Shown here: piece after piece, positions 1 to 7,497 of the stretch
Layout: every line of letters begins with the position of its first letter
Numbering within the stretch: position 1 is the stretch's first letter
Assembly: GCF_004843545.1 (NCBI RefSeq)
Contig: NZ_CP039457.1
Location: 92,501-156,500, forward strand
Length of the DNA stretch: 64,000 nt
Direction of reading: 5' to 3'
Source of the DNA: Streptococcus pasteurianus
GTDB lineage: Bacteria; Bacillota; Bacilli; Lactobacillales; Streptococcaceae
The notes under the pieces: model-generated
The model's input: the letters and a program-made list of their open reading frames with translations, nothing else
The model's database searches: none
What the model was told of the DNA's origin: nothing
Made by a program: the position numbers and the translations under genes

Positions 1-52
1 GAGCGCACGCCTGATAAGCGTGAGGTCGGTGGTTCGAGTCCACTTGTGCCCA
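1..52 (+). tRNA. tRNA-Ile (GAT), 5' end missing
   Basis: The window starts inside the gene, within the D arm. The GAT anticodon, the T arm and the 3' acceptor strand with discriminator A are visible. CCA is not encoded. It is the first of ten tRNAs in one array. Confidence 0.9.
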
Positions 53-62
53 TTATAAATAT

Positions 63-134
63 GGTCCGTTGGTCAAGGGGTTAAGACACCGCCTTTTCAC
101 GGCGGTAACACGGGTTCGAATCCCGTACGGACTA
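63..134 (+). tRNA. tRNA-Glu (TTC)
   Basis: A complete cloverleaf can be folded. The acceptor pairs GGTCCGT with ACGGACT, the anticodon loop TTTTCAC carries TTC, and the discriminator is A. CCA is not encoded. Confidence 0.95.
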
Positions 135-143
135 TTATAATTT

Positions 144-233
144 GGAGGATTACCCAAGTCCGGCTGAAGGGAACGGTCTTGAAAACCGTCAGGCGTGTAA
201 AAGCGTGCGTGGGTTCGAATCCCACATCCTCCT
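144..233 (+). tRNA. tRNA-Ser (TGA)
   Basis: This is a class II tRNA with a long variable arm. The acceptor GGAGGAT pairs with ATCCTCC, and the anticodon TGA sits in loop CTTGAAA. The base after the acceptor stem is T, so the exact 3' end is approximate. Confidence 0.92.
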
Positions 234-246
234 TTAGTATTGTTGA

Positions 247-320
<74 letters not shown>

Positions 321-325
321 TAGAA

Positions 326-398
326 GGCTCGGTAGCTCAGTTGGTAGAGCAATGGATTGAAGCTCCATGTGTCGGCGGTTCGATTCCGTCTCGCGCCA
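326..398 (+). tRNA. tRNA-Phe (GAA)
   Basis: The anticodon GAA lies in loop TTGAAGC. The acceptor strands GGCTCGG and TCGCGCC leave a T-C mismatch at the fourth pair and a G-T at the seventh. The discriminator is A. Confidence 0.93.
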
Positions 399-415
399 TT
401 AGTTTTATATTTTTA

Positions 416-496
416 GGAAGGGTAGCGAAGAGGCTAAACGCGGCGGACTGTAAATCCGCTCCTTCGGGTTCGGGGGTTCGAATCCCTCCCCTTCCA
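416..496 (+). tRNA. tRNA-Tyr (GTA)
   Basis: This is a class II tRNA. The anticodon is GTA in loop CTGTAAA, the variable arm is hairpin-forming, and the acceptor GGAAGGG pairs with CCCTTCC, with discriminator A. Confidence 0.95.
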
Positions 497-500
497 TATT

Positions 501-571
501 ACGGGCATAGTTTAAAGGTAGAACTAAGGTCTCCAAAACCTTCAGTGTGGGTTCAATTCCTACTGCCCGTG
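501..571 (+). tRNA. tRNA-Trp (CCA)
   Basis: The acceptor ACGGGCA pairs with TGCCCGT, the anticodon CCA is in loop CTCCAAA, and the discriminator is G. Confidence 0.95.
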
Positions 572-581
572 TTGACGTTAT

Positions 582-655
582 GGCGAATGTGGTGAAGTGG
601 TTAACACACCAGATTGTGGCTCTGGCATGCGTGGGTTCGATTCCCATCATTCGCC
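582..655 (+). tRNA. tRNA-His (GTG)
   Basis: The anticodon is GTG. The extra G at position -1 (582) faces C73 (655), the identity element of tRNA-His, outside the acceptor pairs GCGAATG and CATTCGC. Confidence 0.95.
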
Positions 656-665
656 TTTCTATTAT

Positions 666-737
666 TGGGGTATAGCCAAGCGGTAAGGCAAGGGACTTTG
701 ACTCCCTCATGCGTTGGTTCGAATCCAGCTACCCCAG
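666..737 (+). tRNA. tRNA-Gln (TTG)
   Basis: The acceptor TGGGGTA pairs with TACCCCA, the anticodon TTG is in loop CTTTGAC, and the discriminator is G. Confidence 0.95.
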
Positions 738-744
738 TTTATTT

Positions 745-828
745 GCCGGCGTGGCGGAATTGGCAGACGCGCTGGACTCAAAATCCAGTGTCCGCAAGGA
801 CGTGCCGGTTCGACCCCGGCCGCCGGTA
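745..828 (+). tRNA. tRNA-Leu (CAA)
   Basis: This is a class II tRNA with a long variable arm. The acceptor GCCGGCG pairs with CGCCGGT, and the anticodon CAA is in loop CTCAAAA. It is the last gene of the tRNA array. Confidence 0.95.
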
Positions 829-830
829 TA

Positions 831-876
831 AAATAGCAAAAAGTCCTATAGGTTAGGACTTTTTGCTATTTTTCTG
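831..876 (+). terminator. intrinsic terminator of the tRNA array
   Basis: A perfect 18-bp inverted repeat (831-848 with 854-871, loop of five) runs into a T tract, two bases after tRNA-Leu. Confidence 0.9.
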
Positions 877-999
877 TTATTTGTTAAGAATAATGGGATT
901 TTTTATTCTTGAATTTACAATATAAGTGCATAATAAAAACTCATAAGATTTTCTAGTAAAATAGACTTAACCAAACCTCTTATTACGAAAGGAAATCTT

Positions 1000-1286
1000 A
1001 TGAGCTATCACCATTTTACCATAGATGAGCGTGAAAGTATTCTTAGTTATCGTACTCAAGGGATAACCTTTTCTCAAAGAATGGCAACGTCATTCAAAAC
1101 AAGGCAACTATTCACCTAGTAGGGCACAAACAGTCTATCGTCTTACTAAATCACACTGTGGACAAAAAAGAAATTAGAACCAGATCTCGTGTTAAGTGAT
1201 ACCGTCAAACCTCTTTTCTTGATTACCAATGGTTGCCTGAAGAAGAGGATAAGATTGAATTATTTTTAAAATTTTGTCAATTATAG
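1000..1286 (+). pseudogene. IS30-family transposase remnant
   Basis: The ATG at 1000 has a good ribosome site (GAAAGGAAATC) and opens a frame beginning MSYHHFTIDERESIL, the usual N-terminus of streptococcal IS30-family transposases. After about 28 codons the match continues in another frame (SPSRAQTVYRLTKSHCGQK around 1110-1165) and then breaks off. No catalytic DDE region remains. It is a dead insertion-sequence fragment between the tRNA array and ispE, and no complete terminal repeats were found. Confidence 0.75.
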
Positions 1287-1308
1287 TATATGATGGGACT
1301 TGAGCTCT

Positions 1309-1340
1309 AGCAAGAGCAAAGTTTGCTCTCGCTTTTTTAA
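1309..1340 (+). terminator. hairpin with T tract after the IS remnant
   Basis: AGCAAGAGC pairs with GCTCTCGCT (one mismatch) around a seven-base loop and is followed by TTTTTT. Nothing else is visible between here and the ispE promoter. Confidence 0.7.
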
Positions 1341-1520
1341 TGTTTAATTTTAAAATATGGTATGTTCTTAATACTGAAAATTCTATCTTTGTAAGGGTGT
1401 CAGTTGCTTAAAATATGAGTACCTAAGTCTTAAAATTGTTACTGCTAATTTTATTGCTATACCATAAAAATTTATGGCTTGGAATGAATATGGATATTTT
1501 TGTTATCTTCTAAAATTATT

Positions 1521-1529
1521 TGATATAAT
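1521..1529 (+). promoter_or_regulatory. ispE promoter, extended -10
   Basis: The extended -10 element TGATATAAT ends 28 bases before the ispE start codon. No convincing -35 was seen. Confidence 0.55.
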
Positions 1530-1557
1530 AGATGTAATATTTTAAAAGGATTATTGA

Positions 1558-2406
1558 ATGGCTATTATTGAAAAGGCACCAGCTAAGATTAATTTGGGGC
1601 TAGATATTATAGGAAAACGACCAGATGGTTATCATGATTTATCTATGATTATGGTTAGTGTTGATTTGAATGACTATATTATGGTTTCTGAAATTGATGG
1701 AAGTGAGATTGTGGTTGAGTCTGATAATCATAAAATGCCCTTAAATGGTAAAAATGACGTTTTTAAGGCTGCTAAATTGATTCGTGAGGCTTGTCAGATT
1801 GATTCAGGAGTTAAGATTGAATTGAAAAAATCAATTCCTATTTGTGCTGGTCTAGGTGGTGGTTCAACAGATGCTGCTGCTACAATTCGAGCTTTGGATA
1901 AATTATGGCAGCTTAATCTTTCTAAGAATGAAATGATTGATGTTGGATTTCAAATAGGGAGTGATGTTCCGTACTGTCTGGAGGCAGGCTGTGCGTGTAT
2001 TTCTGGTAAGGGAGAGATTGTAGAATGTCTTGATTATCAATTATCAGCTTGGGTTGTTTTGGTGAAACCTGAGTTTGGTGTTTCAACACGTACGGTTTTT
2101 CCCGAGATTGATTGTAAGACGATTTCACGTGTAGACATTGCTTCGTTACGAGAGGCGGTGCTTGCTAAGGATTACGAAAAAATGATTGCATATATGGGAA
2201 ATTCTTTGGAGGATATTACTATTAAGCGCAAGCCATTTATTCAAAAAATCAAGGATCGGATGATGAGTTGTGGGGCAGATGTTGCTTTGATGACGGGAAG
2301 TGGTCCGACAGTTTATGCTTTGTGTCGTTCGGAAAAAAAAGCCGACCGTCTGGTCAATAGTATGCGTGGTTTTTGTAAGGAAGTTTACAAAGTTCGTATT
2401 TTATAG
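1558..2406 (+). CDS. ispE: 4-diphosphocytidyl-2-C-methyl-D-erythritol kinase (IspE)
   Basis: This is a GHMP-family kinase of 282 residues, normal for IspE, which phosphorylates CDP-methylerythritol in the MEP isoprenoid pathway. The substrate-side motif AKINLGL is at residues 9-15 and the glycine-rich ATP loop PICAGLGGGSTDAAA at about 94-108. A third GHMP glycine motif, MTGSGPT, lies near residue 245. The ATG at 1558 follows AAAAGGATTATTGA. Streptococci are known to make isoprenoids through mevalonate, so this kinase is probably an orphan here; no other MEP gene lies in the window. It sits just upstream of adcR but has its own promoter. The family is secure and the physiological substrate is not. 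Confidence 0.9.
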   Translation: MAIIEKAPAKINLGLDIIGKRPDGYHDLSMIMVSVDLNDYIMVSEIDGSEIVVESDNHKMPLNGKNDVFKAAKLIREACQIDSGVKIELKKSIPICAGLGGGSTDAAATIRALDKLWQLNLSKNEMIDVGFQIGSDVPYCLEAGCACISGKGEIVECLDYQLSAWVVLVKPEFGVSTRTVFPEIDCKTISRVDIASLREAVLAKDYEKMIAYMGNSLEDITIKRKPFIQKIKDRMMSCGADVALMTGSGPTVYALCRSEKKADRLVNSMRGFCKEVYKVRIL

Positions 2407-2423
2407 AGGAAAGAGTCAAGTCA

Positions 2424-2463
2424 TTGATTCTTTTTTTAGTTTTTGATATAATTAACTGGTTAA
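2424..2463 (+). promoter_or_regulatory. adcR promoter with AdcR operator
   Basis: A -35 TTGATT (2424-2429) and -10 TATAAT (2447-2452) are 17 bases apart. A perfect match to the AdcR box consensus TTAACYRGTTAA, namely TTAACTGGTTAA, lies at 2452-2463 and overlaps the last base of the -10. Binding of zinc-loaded AdcR would block its own operon. Confidence 0.9.
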
Positions 2464-2481
2464 TGAAATGAGGTGTGAAAT

Positions 2482-2928
2482 ATGCAGCTAGAGAAGCAAG
2501 TAGATAAGTTAGTAAATCAAATTTTGTTGAAATCAGAAAATCAGCATGAATTGTTGTTTGGTGATTGTCAGAGTGGTGTAGCCATAACAAATACTCAAGA
2601 GCATATCTTAATGCTTCTGTCACATGAACGTTTGACAAATTCTGATTTGGCAAAACGTTTGAATATTAGTCAGGCGGCAGTAACGAAGGCAATTAAGTAT
2701 TTGGTGAGTCAAGGAATGTTAGCGTCTGTGAAAAATAAAGAGGATGCGCGAGTGACTTATTTTGAATTGACAGACATTGCTAAGCCAGTTGCCAAAGAGC
2801 ATACTCATCATCATGATGCAACATTGGCTGTTTACAAAAATTTATTTAACCAGTTTTCTGAGGATGAACAAGACGTTATTGCACGATTTTTGAAGGTCTT
2901 TTCAGATGAGTTAGAAGGGCGAGAATGA
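2482..2928 (+). CDS. adcR: zinc-responsive MarR-family repressor AdcR
   Basis: AdcR represses zinc-uptake genes when loaded with zinc. The protein has 148 residues with a MarR winged helix: the recognition region is [24 protein letters not shown] (about 53-76), and the wing contains [14 protein letters not shown]. Ligands used by the pneumococcal protein have counterparts here: E23, C29 and H41, and the histidine cluster EHTHHHD near 107-112. The ATG at 2482 follows GAGGTGTGAAAT. Its stop overlaps the adcC start by four bases (ATGA), so adcR, adcC and adcB are translationally coupled. An AdcR box lies in its own promoter. Confidence 0.96.
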   Translation: MQLEKQVDKLVNQILLKSENQHELLFGDCQSGVAITNTQEHILMLLSHERLTNSDLAKRLNISQAAVTKAIKYLVSQGMLASVKNKEDARVTYFELTDIAKPVAKEHTHHHDATLAVYKNLFNQFSEDEQDVIARFLKVFSDELEGRE

Positions 2929-3635
2929 GATATATTACTGTAGAAGATTTGTCTTTTCAATATGATAGTGAGCCAGTTTTAGAAGGAATTAACTATCATC
3001 TTGATAGTGGAGAATTTGTCACTTTAACAGGTGAAAATGGTGCTGCCAAATCTACGTTGGTAAAGGCGACATTAGGTATTTTGACACCAAAGAGTGGTCA
3101 AGTAACCATTTCAAAAACGAATAAAGAGGGTAAGAAGCTCCGCATTGCTTATTTACCACAGCAAATTGCGAGTTTTAACGCAGGTTTTCCATCAACGGTT
3201 TATGAATTTGTGAAATCAGGGCGTTATCCAAGGAATGGTTGGTTTCGTCGTCTGACCAAGCATGATGATGAGCATGTCAAAATTAGCTTAGAATCTGTTG
3301 GCATGTGGGAAAATCGTCATAAGAGAATTGGTAGCTTGTCAGGTGGGCAAAAACAGCGTGTTGTTATTGCTAGAATTTTTGCATCTGATCCTGATATTTT
3401 TATTTTGGATGAACCAACTACTGGTATGGATGCTGGAACGACAGAAACTTTTTATGAGTTGATGCATCATAGTGCGCATAAACATGGAAAGTCTGTTTTG
3501 ATGATTACTCATGATCCAGATGAGGTAAAACATTATGCTGACCGTAACATTCATTTGGTACGTAATCAAAAGATGCCATGGCGTTGTTTTAATGTGCATG
3601 GTACTGATGTGAAAGGGGCTACTGATGTTGATTGA
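2925..3635 (+). CDS. adcC: zinc ABC transporter ATP-binding protein AdcC
   Basis: This is the ATPase of the high-affinity zinc importer AdcABC, cytoplasmic and paired with the AdcB permease; 236 residues. The Walker A loop is GENGAAKST (about 39-47), where the second glycine of GxxGxGKS is alanine; the same change occurs in other streptococcal AdcC proteins. The signature LSGGQKQR lies near 146, Walker B IFILDEP near 165, and the switch histidine in MITHDPDEV. It overlaps adcR by 4 bases and adcB by 11. The zinc-binding lipoprotein gene adcA is not in the window. Confidence 0.95.
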   Translation: MRYITVEDLSFQYDSEPVLEGINYHLDSGEFVTLTGENGAAKSTLVKATLGILTPKSGQVTISKTNKEGKKLRIAYLPQQIASFNAGFPSTVYEFVKSGRYPRNGWFRRLTKHDDEHVKISLESVGMWENRHKRIGSLSGGQKQRVVIARIFASDPDIFILDEPTTGMDAGTTETFYELMHHSAHKHGKSVLMITHDPDEVKHYADRNIHLVRNQKMPWRCFNVHGTDVKGATDVD

Positions 3636-4443
3636 AATATTTTCTTATGATTTTATGCAACGTGCTATTATGGCAGTAATTGCTATTAGTATTTTTGCCC
3701 CGATTTTAGGAATTTTCCTTATCCTACGTCATCAAAGTTTAATGAGTGATACGCTTAGCCACGTTTCTTTGGCCGGTGTTGCCTTAGGCATTTTGCTTGG
3801 GACTTCAACAACTTGGTCAACGATTCTTGTTGTCACGATTGCTGCGGTTATTTTGGAGTACTTGCAGACGGTTTATAAGCATTATGTTGAAATTTCAACA
3901 GCTATTTTAATGTCGCTTGGTTTGGCGATTTCGTTGATTGTGACGAGTAAGTCTGAAAATGGTAGTAGTGTTAATTTGGATCAATATTTGTTTGGTTCGA
4001 TTATTACGATAAATATGGTGCAGGTAATTGCGTTGTTTGCCATTGCAGTTGTTGTTGTGCTTCTAACGATTTTATTTATTAGACCGATGTACATTTTGAC
4101 ATTTGATGAGGAGACCGCTTTTGTTGATGGTTTGCCTGTCCGTTTAATGTCTGTTCTCTTTAATATTGTGACAGGGATTGCGATCGCTTTGACAATTCCT
4201 GCGGCTGGAGCTCTTTTAGTTTCAACGATTATGGTTTTGCCAGCAAGTATTGCTATGCGCTTGGGGAAGAATTTTAAATCAGTCATTCTTATTGGCGTAA
4301 TCGTTGGTTTTATTGGTATGGTGGCTGGTATTATCACGTCTTACTACTGGGAAACACCTGCGAGTGCAACCATTACGGTTATTTTTGTGGGAATTTTCCT
4401 TTTGGTGAATTTATTTAATATGATTCTTCATCGTAATAGCTAA
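3625..4443 (+). CDS. adcB: zinc ABC transporter permease AdcB
   Basis: A polytopic membrane protein of 272 residues, of the ZnuB/MntB (ABC-3) family, that forms the zinc channel with AdcC. Seven to nine hydrophobic helices are visible, beginning at residues 14-33 ([20 protein letters not shown]). A short cytoplasmic stretch [22 protein letters not shown] follows and is typical of the family. It is the last gene of adcRCB. The start at 3625 lies inside adcC, and a terminator directly follows the stop. Confidence 0.95.
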   Translation: MLIEIFSYDFMQRAIMAVIAISIFAPILGIFLILRHQSLMSDTLSHVSLAGVALGILLGTSTTWSTILVVTIAAVILEYLQTVYKHYVEISTAILMSLGLAISLIVTSKSENGSSVNLDQYLFGSIITINMVQVIALFAIAVVVVLLTILFIRPMYILTFDEETAFVDGLPVRLMSVLFNIVTGIAIALTIPAAGALLVSTIMVLPASIAMRLGKNFKSVILIGVIVGFIGMVAGIITSYYWETPASATITVIFVGIFLLVNLFNMILHRNS

Positions 4444-4470
4444 AAAAGAGGAGCCGCCCCTCTTTTTTTG
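4443..4470 (+). terminator. adcRCB terminator
   Basis: AAAAAGAGG pairs with CCTCTTTTT around AGCCGCC and continues in a T run immediately after the adcB stop. Confidence 0.85.
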
Positions 4471-4531
4471 CTGTTATAAAAAACAGACACCCAATGGTGC
4501 CTGTAAAGATTGTGCTAATTAGTATGTTAAC

Positions 4532-4549
4532 ACGAAGTATTTTTTCTTA
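4532..4549. repeat. attL core of the integrated element
   Basis: The 18-bp sequence ACGAAGTATTTTTTCTTA recurs exactly at 14636-14653, where it encodes part of the TyrRS C-terminus (KKKYFV on the minus strand). On the minus strand this left copy reads KKKYFVLTY followed by a stop, so it is the displaced original end of tyrS. Together the two copies mark the limits of a 10.1-kb insertion. Confidence 0.9.
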
Positions 4550-4560
4550 TTTGATATCTA

Positions 4561-4581
4561 AAATCCTATAATATCAACGTT
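4561..4581. repeat. end repeat A, left copy
   Basis: A 21-bp sequence containing CCTATAATATCAACGTT recurs exactly and in the same orientation at 14574-14594. It lies 11 bases inside the left core. By position it is a candidate arm-type site for the integrase. Confidence 0.75.
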
Positions 4582-4610
4582 TGAGGGGTGTTTTTAGGTC
4601 TATTTTTTTG

Positions 4611-4636
4611 AATTTACTCCCCTTTTTGTGGACTTT
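4611..4636. repeat. end repeat B, left copy
   Basis: A 26-bp sequence beginning AATTTACTCCCC and ending GTGGACTTT recurs exactly in the same orientation at 14506-14531. It touches the integrase stop codon. It contains TTTACTCC, the core of the origin iterons of the same element. Confidence 0.75.
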
Positions 4637-5781
4637 CACAAATTTTGGAGAGCTTTTTCATAATATAGTACCGCCTCTTTTTCTTTCTCTTTTGATAAAT
4701 GGCTATAAGTATCCATAGTCATGGCTAACGTTGCATGTCCTAGGCGGTGTTGTAATTCCTTATAGCCAATTCCAGCATTAAGCAATAAACTAGCGTGTGT
4801 GTGTCTGAAAGCGTGAAACGTAAATTGTGGGACACCCGCTTCCTTGCAACGGTGTCTAAGTGACTTGGTTCTAGCATCACTGTTTGGGTATTGTGATATC
4901 GTTGTAGAGAATACCAAGGCAGGAGCAGGCGCACCAATCTCCATAAATGCTTGACGTTGTCTGTTCCTGTACTGTTTGAGCATGAGAATAGTTTTGTTAT
5001 CTATGCTGATAGTTCTAATTCCTGCTTTACTTTTAGGTGTGCCAACCTGTTTTACAATTCTATTATAAGTCTTGGTAATGCTGATAGTTGCATTGTCAAA
5101 ATCAATATCAGACCATTCAAGAGCTACAGCCTCCCCATATCGGCACCCAGTAGCAAGCAACAGCTTATACAGTACACTATCATAGTAATAGTTATAGGCG
5201 GTTGGTGCTAGTCGTTCCATGTAGTCTAGGAATGTTTTCAAGTCTTCCTTATCTATGAATTTGATACGGTTAGCGCCTGCCTTTTGTGGTCTTGGTAGAA
5301 TAACCTCACGCGCAGGGTTGAACGGTATCAATTGCATACTAACTCCATACTGTAAAATACGCTTGTTGATTGAGGCAGCCACCCCATAATTAACAATCTT
5401 GAAAGCTAGCTTGTTTACCCAGCTTTGTATGTGTGCTATATGTATCTTGTCCAGTTGCATATCACCAAACACGGGCAAAATATGATTTTTCAAAAATTGG
5501 CGCGTGCTTACGAGTGTTTGAGGTTTAACCGTCATTTGATAATTTTCTAACCATAAATCAGTAAGTTCTCTGTATGTGGTAACTTCTACTCTTTTGAACA
5601 CAGTTGACCCATTAGTTTTGAAATTGCTTTGGGCTTGCTGGGCTTTTGTTTTAACCTCTTTTTTTGTTCGCCCTGTTACAGTCGTTTTAACTTTCTTTCC
5701 TGTAATGCTATCTACTCCAAGATAAACATTTGAGCGGTATACTTTTGTACCGTCTTTTTTAATAACTTCTTTGATATTCAT
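4636..5781 (-). CDS. tyrosine-recombinase integrase of the element
   Basis: This enzyme performs site-specific integration and excision. It has 381 residues, with an N-terminal AP2-like DNA-binding region (KKDGTKVYRSNVYLGVDSITGK), a core-binding SAM-like domain, and a C-terminal catalytic domain. The active site is complete: Arg in LLLATGCRYGEAVALEW, HxxR in FHAFRHTHASLLLNAG, His in LQHRLGHATLAM and the nucleophile Tyr in MDTYSHL. The ATG at 5781 follows AGAAAGG; a TTG at 5805 would extend the frame by eight residues but has no ribosome site. It lies next to attL and is transcribed outward, as in phages and chromosomal islands. Confidence 0.93.
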   Translation of the reverse strand: MNIKEVIKKDGTKVYRSNVYLGVDSITGKKVKTTVTGRTKKEVKTKAQQAQSNFKTNGSTVFKRVEVTTYRELTDLWLENYQMTVKPQTLVSTRQFLKNHILPVFGDMQLDKIHIAHIQSWVNKLAFKIVNYGVAASINKRILQYGVSMQLIPFNPAREVILPRPQKAGANRIKFIDKEDLKTFLDYMERLAPTAYNYYYDSVLYKLLLATGCRYGEAVALEWSDIDFDNATISITKTYNRIVKQVGTPKSKAGIRTISIDNKTILMLKQYRNRQRQAFMEIGAPAPALVFSTTISQYPNSDARTKSLRHRCKEAGVPQFTFHAFRHTHASLLLNAGIGYKELQHRLGHATLAMTMDTYSHLSKEKEKEAVLYYEKALQNL

Positions 5782-5797
5782 GATAAACCTTTCTACA

Positions 5798-5827
5798 GCA
5801 GGCAAGCCATTATTAAAAAGGTTTTAG
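5798..5827. repeat. 30-bp internal repeat, copy 1
   Basis: This stretch, beginning GCAGGCAAGC and ending GGTTTTAG, matches 7338-7367 in the same orientation with two mismatches. Copy 1 lies directly upstream of the integrase start. Copy 2 lies upstream of the small-gene operon at 7498. A shared regulatory site is an inference. Confidence 0.65.
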
Positions 5828-6296
5828 GTTTATATGAATTGTTGGAAAATGTTGGTATGAAATACTGGAAAATACTGGAATGAAATACGAGAAAATCCTA
5901 GTATATGACGTAACAAAACGGTACTCCATATTAGAAAATATCAGTGTAAATCATATATAGATTTGAATTTAGTAATTTTTAGTAGTCTCCATAATGGAAA
6001 GATTTGAGGTTTTTTGAGGTAGCCAATATGAAAAAAACATGAATTTTTGCAAGTCCCTAAAACAGCGGTAACCATTGTTATAGTTGCATTTGTGAGCGTA
6101 TGACTATAAAACCATTCATGCTTTTTAGGGTGTCAGATTTGTTGGAAAATGTGAGTGTATAAGTTTAAGAATGTAGTAAAAAGCAGTAGATTGCTGACCT
6201 ATGTAATATCTAGGCAGGTCAGAAATCATAGAAAATCATAGTATAGAAATAGCTCAAAATTGAGCGCTACTGTAAACCAAAATGTTGGCGCGTGGG
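5828..6296. other. gene-free stretch with short repeats (integrase upstream region)
   Basis: No coding frame is supported. It holds the 14-mer TTGTTGGAAAATGT twice (5839-5852, 6139-6152). It also has a tandem run of GAAATACTGGAAAATACTGGAA-type units near 5868-5900 and a similar GAAATCATAGAAAATCATAG near 6222-6242. A hairpin pairs CTGACCT with AGGTCAG (6194-6222). It lies between the 3' end of the repressor and the 5' end of the integrase, so excisionase or integrase sites are possible. Confidence 0.5.
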
Positions 6297-6902
6297 TTAG
6301 TCTTTGGCGTTTGGGAGTTTTTTCATGTAATCTAGGATTTTTTTTAATTCTTTAAAATCAATCCTATCAGCCTCTTCGATAAAAGTTAATACTTCATTTG
6401 GAGTTATATTTGTCTCATCATGTATTAATTTTTCGTAAATTAATTCTACAGTATCATTGTGTTCTTTTCTTACTTTTTTATATCTATCTAAAACTTCAAC
6501 TTCTTTTTCAATGATATGTAGTGTGGTGAAAGCTGTATCTTTGTATTTTTGGTATTTCCCTTCAGAAAATTCTTTACGCTTTTTCAATATTCTTAAAGCT
6601 AACTCTAACATAGTTAGTTTTGATAAGTTTAACAATGATATTGTGTGGTCGTCTATCATATCAAGAATCTTTAACATGTCTTCATCATTGTTAACAGGGA
6701 AATCCCTTTTATCAGTATTTTTTGTTAAATACTCAATAGAAACTTGAAACAAATCCGCAATTTCTTGCAATAACCCCAATTGAGGATTTCTTTTTCCTGT
6801 TTCGTATTGACTTAGTGTGTTGTCTCTTACTCCTAGTGTTTCACCTAGTTGTTTTAAAGTCATGCCTTTTTCTTTTCTTAATTCGGCTATTCTGTTCTCC
6901 AT
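6297..6902 (-). CDS. XRE-family repressor of the element (Stl/CI-like)
   Basis: The protein has 201 residues. An N-terminal Cro/CI helix-turn-helix covers residues 1-60 (MTLKQLGETLGVRDNTLSQYETGKRNP). The charged, helical C-terminal part has no S24 Ser-Lys peptidase motif, so RecA-stimulated self-cleavage is not expected. Chromosomal-island repressors of this build are known to be released by binding a helper-phage protein; applying that here is inference. It is divergent from the small HTH gene at 7054, with three palindromic operators between them, which is the layout of a lysogeny-type switch. Confidence 0.88.
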   Translation of the reverse strand: MENRIAELRKEKGMTLKQLGETLGVRDNTLSQYETGKRNPQLGLLQEIADLFQVSIEYLTKNTDKRDFPVNNDEDMLKILDMIDDHTISLLNLSKLTMLELALRILKKRKEFSEGKYQKYKDTAFTTLHIIEKEVEVLDRYKKVRKEHNDTVELIYEKLIHDETNITPNEVLTFIEEADRIDFKELKKILDYMKKLPNAKD

Positions 6903-6968
6903 TTGTATCTACCTTTTTGTTTTTATTTCTTAAATTATAACTCAAAAGAATAAAAAAACCAATATTTT

Positions 6969-7036
6969 TTCACAAAATGTGAATTTTGTTCTTGACATTC
7001 ACAAAATGTGAGTGTATTATATTCACATAATGTGAG
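6969..7036. promoter_or_regulatory. divergent switch: three palindromic operators and a promoter
   Basis: Three 15-bp operators of the form TTCACA-NNN-TGTGAR lie at 6969-6983, 6998-7012 and 7022-7036. A rightward promoter has -35 TTGACA (6992-6997) and -10 TATTAT (7015-7020), 17 bases apart. The second operator fills the spacer and the third follows the -10, so an operator-bound repressor would shut the rightward operon. Confidence 0.88.
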
Positions 7037-7053
7037 TAGAAAGGAGTTAAAAA

Positions 7054-7239
7054 ATGCTTATCACCTCGCAACAAGCAAAAGCTATCAGACGCAAACAAGC
7101 GGACAAGCAACTTACTGCTAAGCAGGCAAGTGCTGAAATTGGTGTAGTACCAGTTACATACCGCAAGTTATGCAATGGTGGCGAAGTCAAGCCTAGCATT
7201 TATCAAAAAGCTATGGAATGGCTAGTAGAAGACTATTAA
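7054..7239 (+). CDS. small HTH protein, Cro-like position
   Basis: A 61-residue basic protein. The segment LTAKQASAEIGVVPVTYRKLCNGGEV (20-45) has helix-turn-helix spacing. It is the first gene right of the switch region, and AAAGGAG sits ahead of the ATG. By position it is a Cro-like antagonist of the repressor or an activator of the small-gene operon. The exact family was not recognised. Confidence 0.75.
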   Translation: MLITSQQAKAIRRKQADKQLTAKQASAEIGVVPVTYRKLCNGGEVKPSIYQKAMEWLVEDY

Positions 7240-7270
7240 AAAAATGGGCTCATTTCTAATGACCCCACAA

Positions 7271-7310
7271 AAAAAGGCTTACCAGTCGCCAAACTCACAA
7301 GCCTTTTATG
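7271..7310 (+). terminator. terminator-like hairpin after the Cro-like gene
   Basis: AAAAGGCTT (7272-7280) pairs with AAGCCTTTT around a 19-base loop. Confidence 0.55.
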
Positions 7311-7337
7311 AAATGAAACTAAAACAAAATTAATAAA

Positions 7338-7367
7338 GCAGGCAAGCTATTATTAAAAGGGTTTTAG
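7338..7367. repeat. 30-bp internal repeat, copy 2
   Basis: It matches 5798-5827 with two mismatches in the same orientation. It lies 131 bases before the next gene start. Confidence 0.65.
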
Positions 7368-7497
7368 CAAAGTTTATATAGTTTAATTTTATCAAAGTTA
7401 GACTATTGTGTCCAGACAGAGAGCGATAACTCTTAAAACTACAAAATAATTGATATGTATAGTAAAAATCATTAAATGTAAAGTGGGGTAAAACACA

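Noticed and set aside
3040..3070. Altered Walker A (GENGAAKST) in AdcC as an inactivating mutation
   Set aside because: The same alanine is present in other streptococcal AdcC proteins, so it is a family feature.
4490..4516. Hairpin CAGACACC/GGTGCCTG as a tyrS terminator or riboswitch
   Set aside because: The stem has a mismatch and no T tract; it may be part of the original tyrS downstream region but support is weak.
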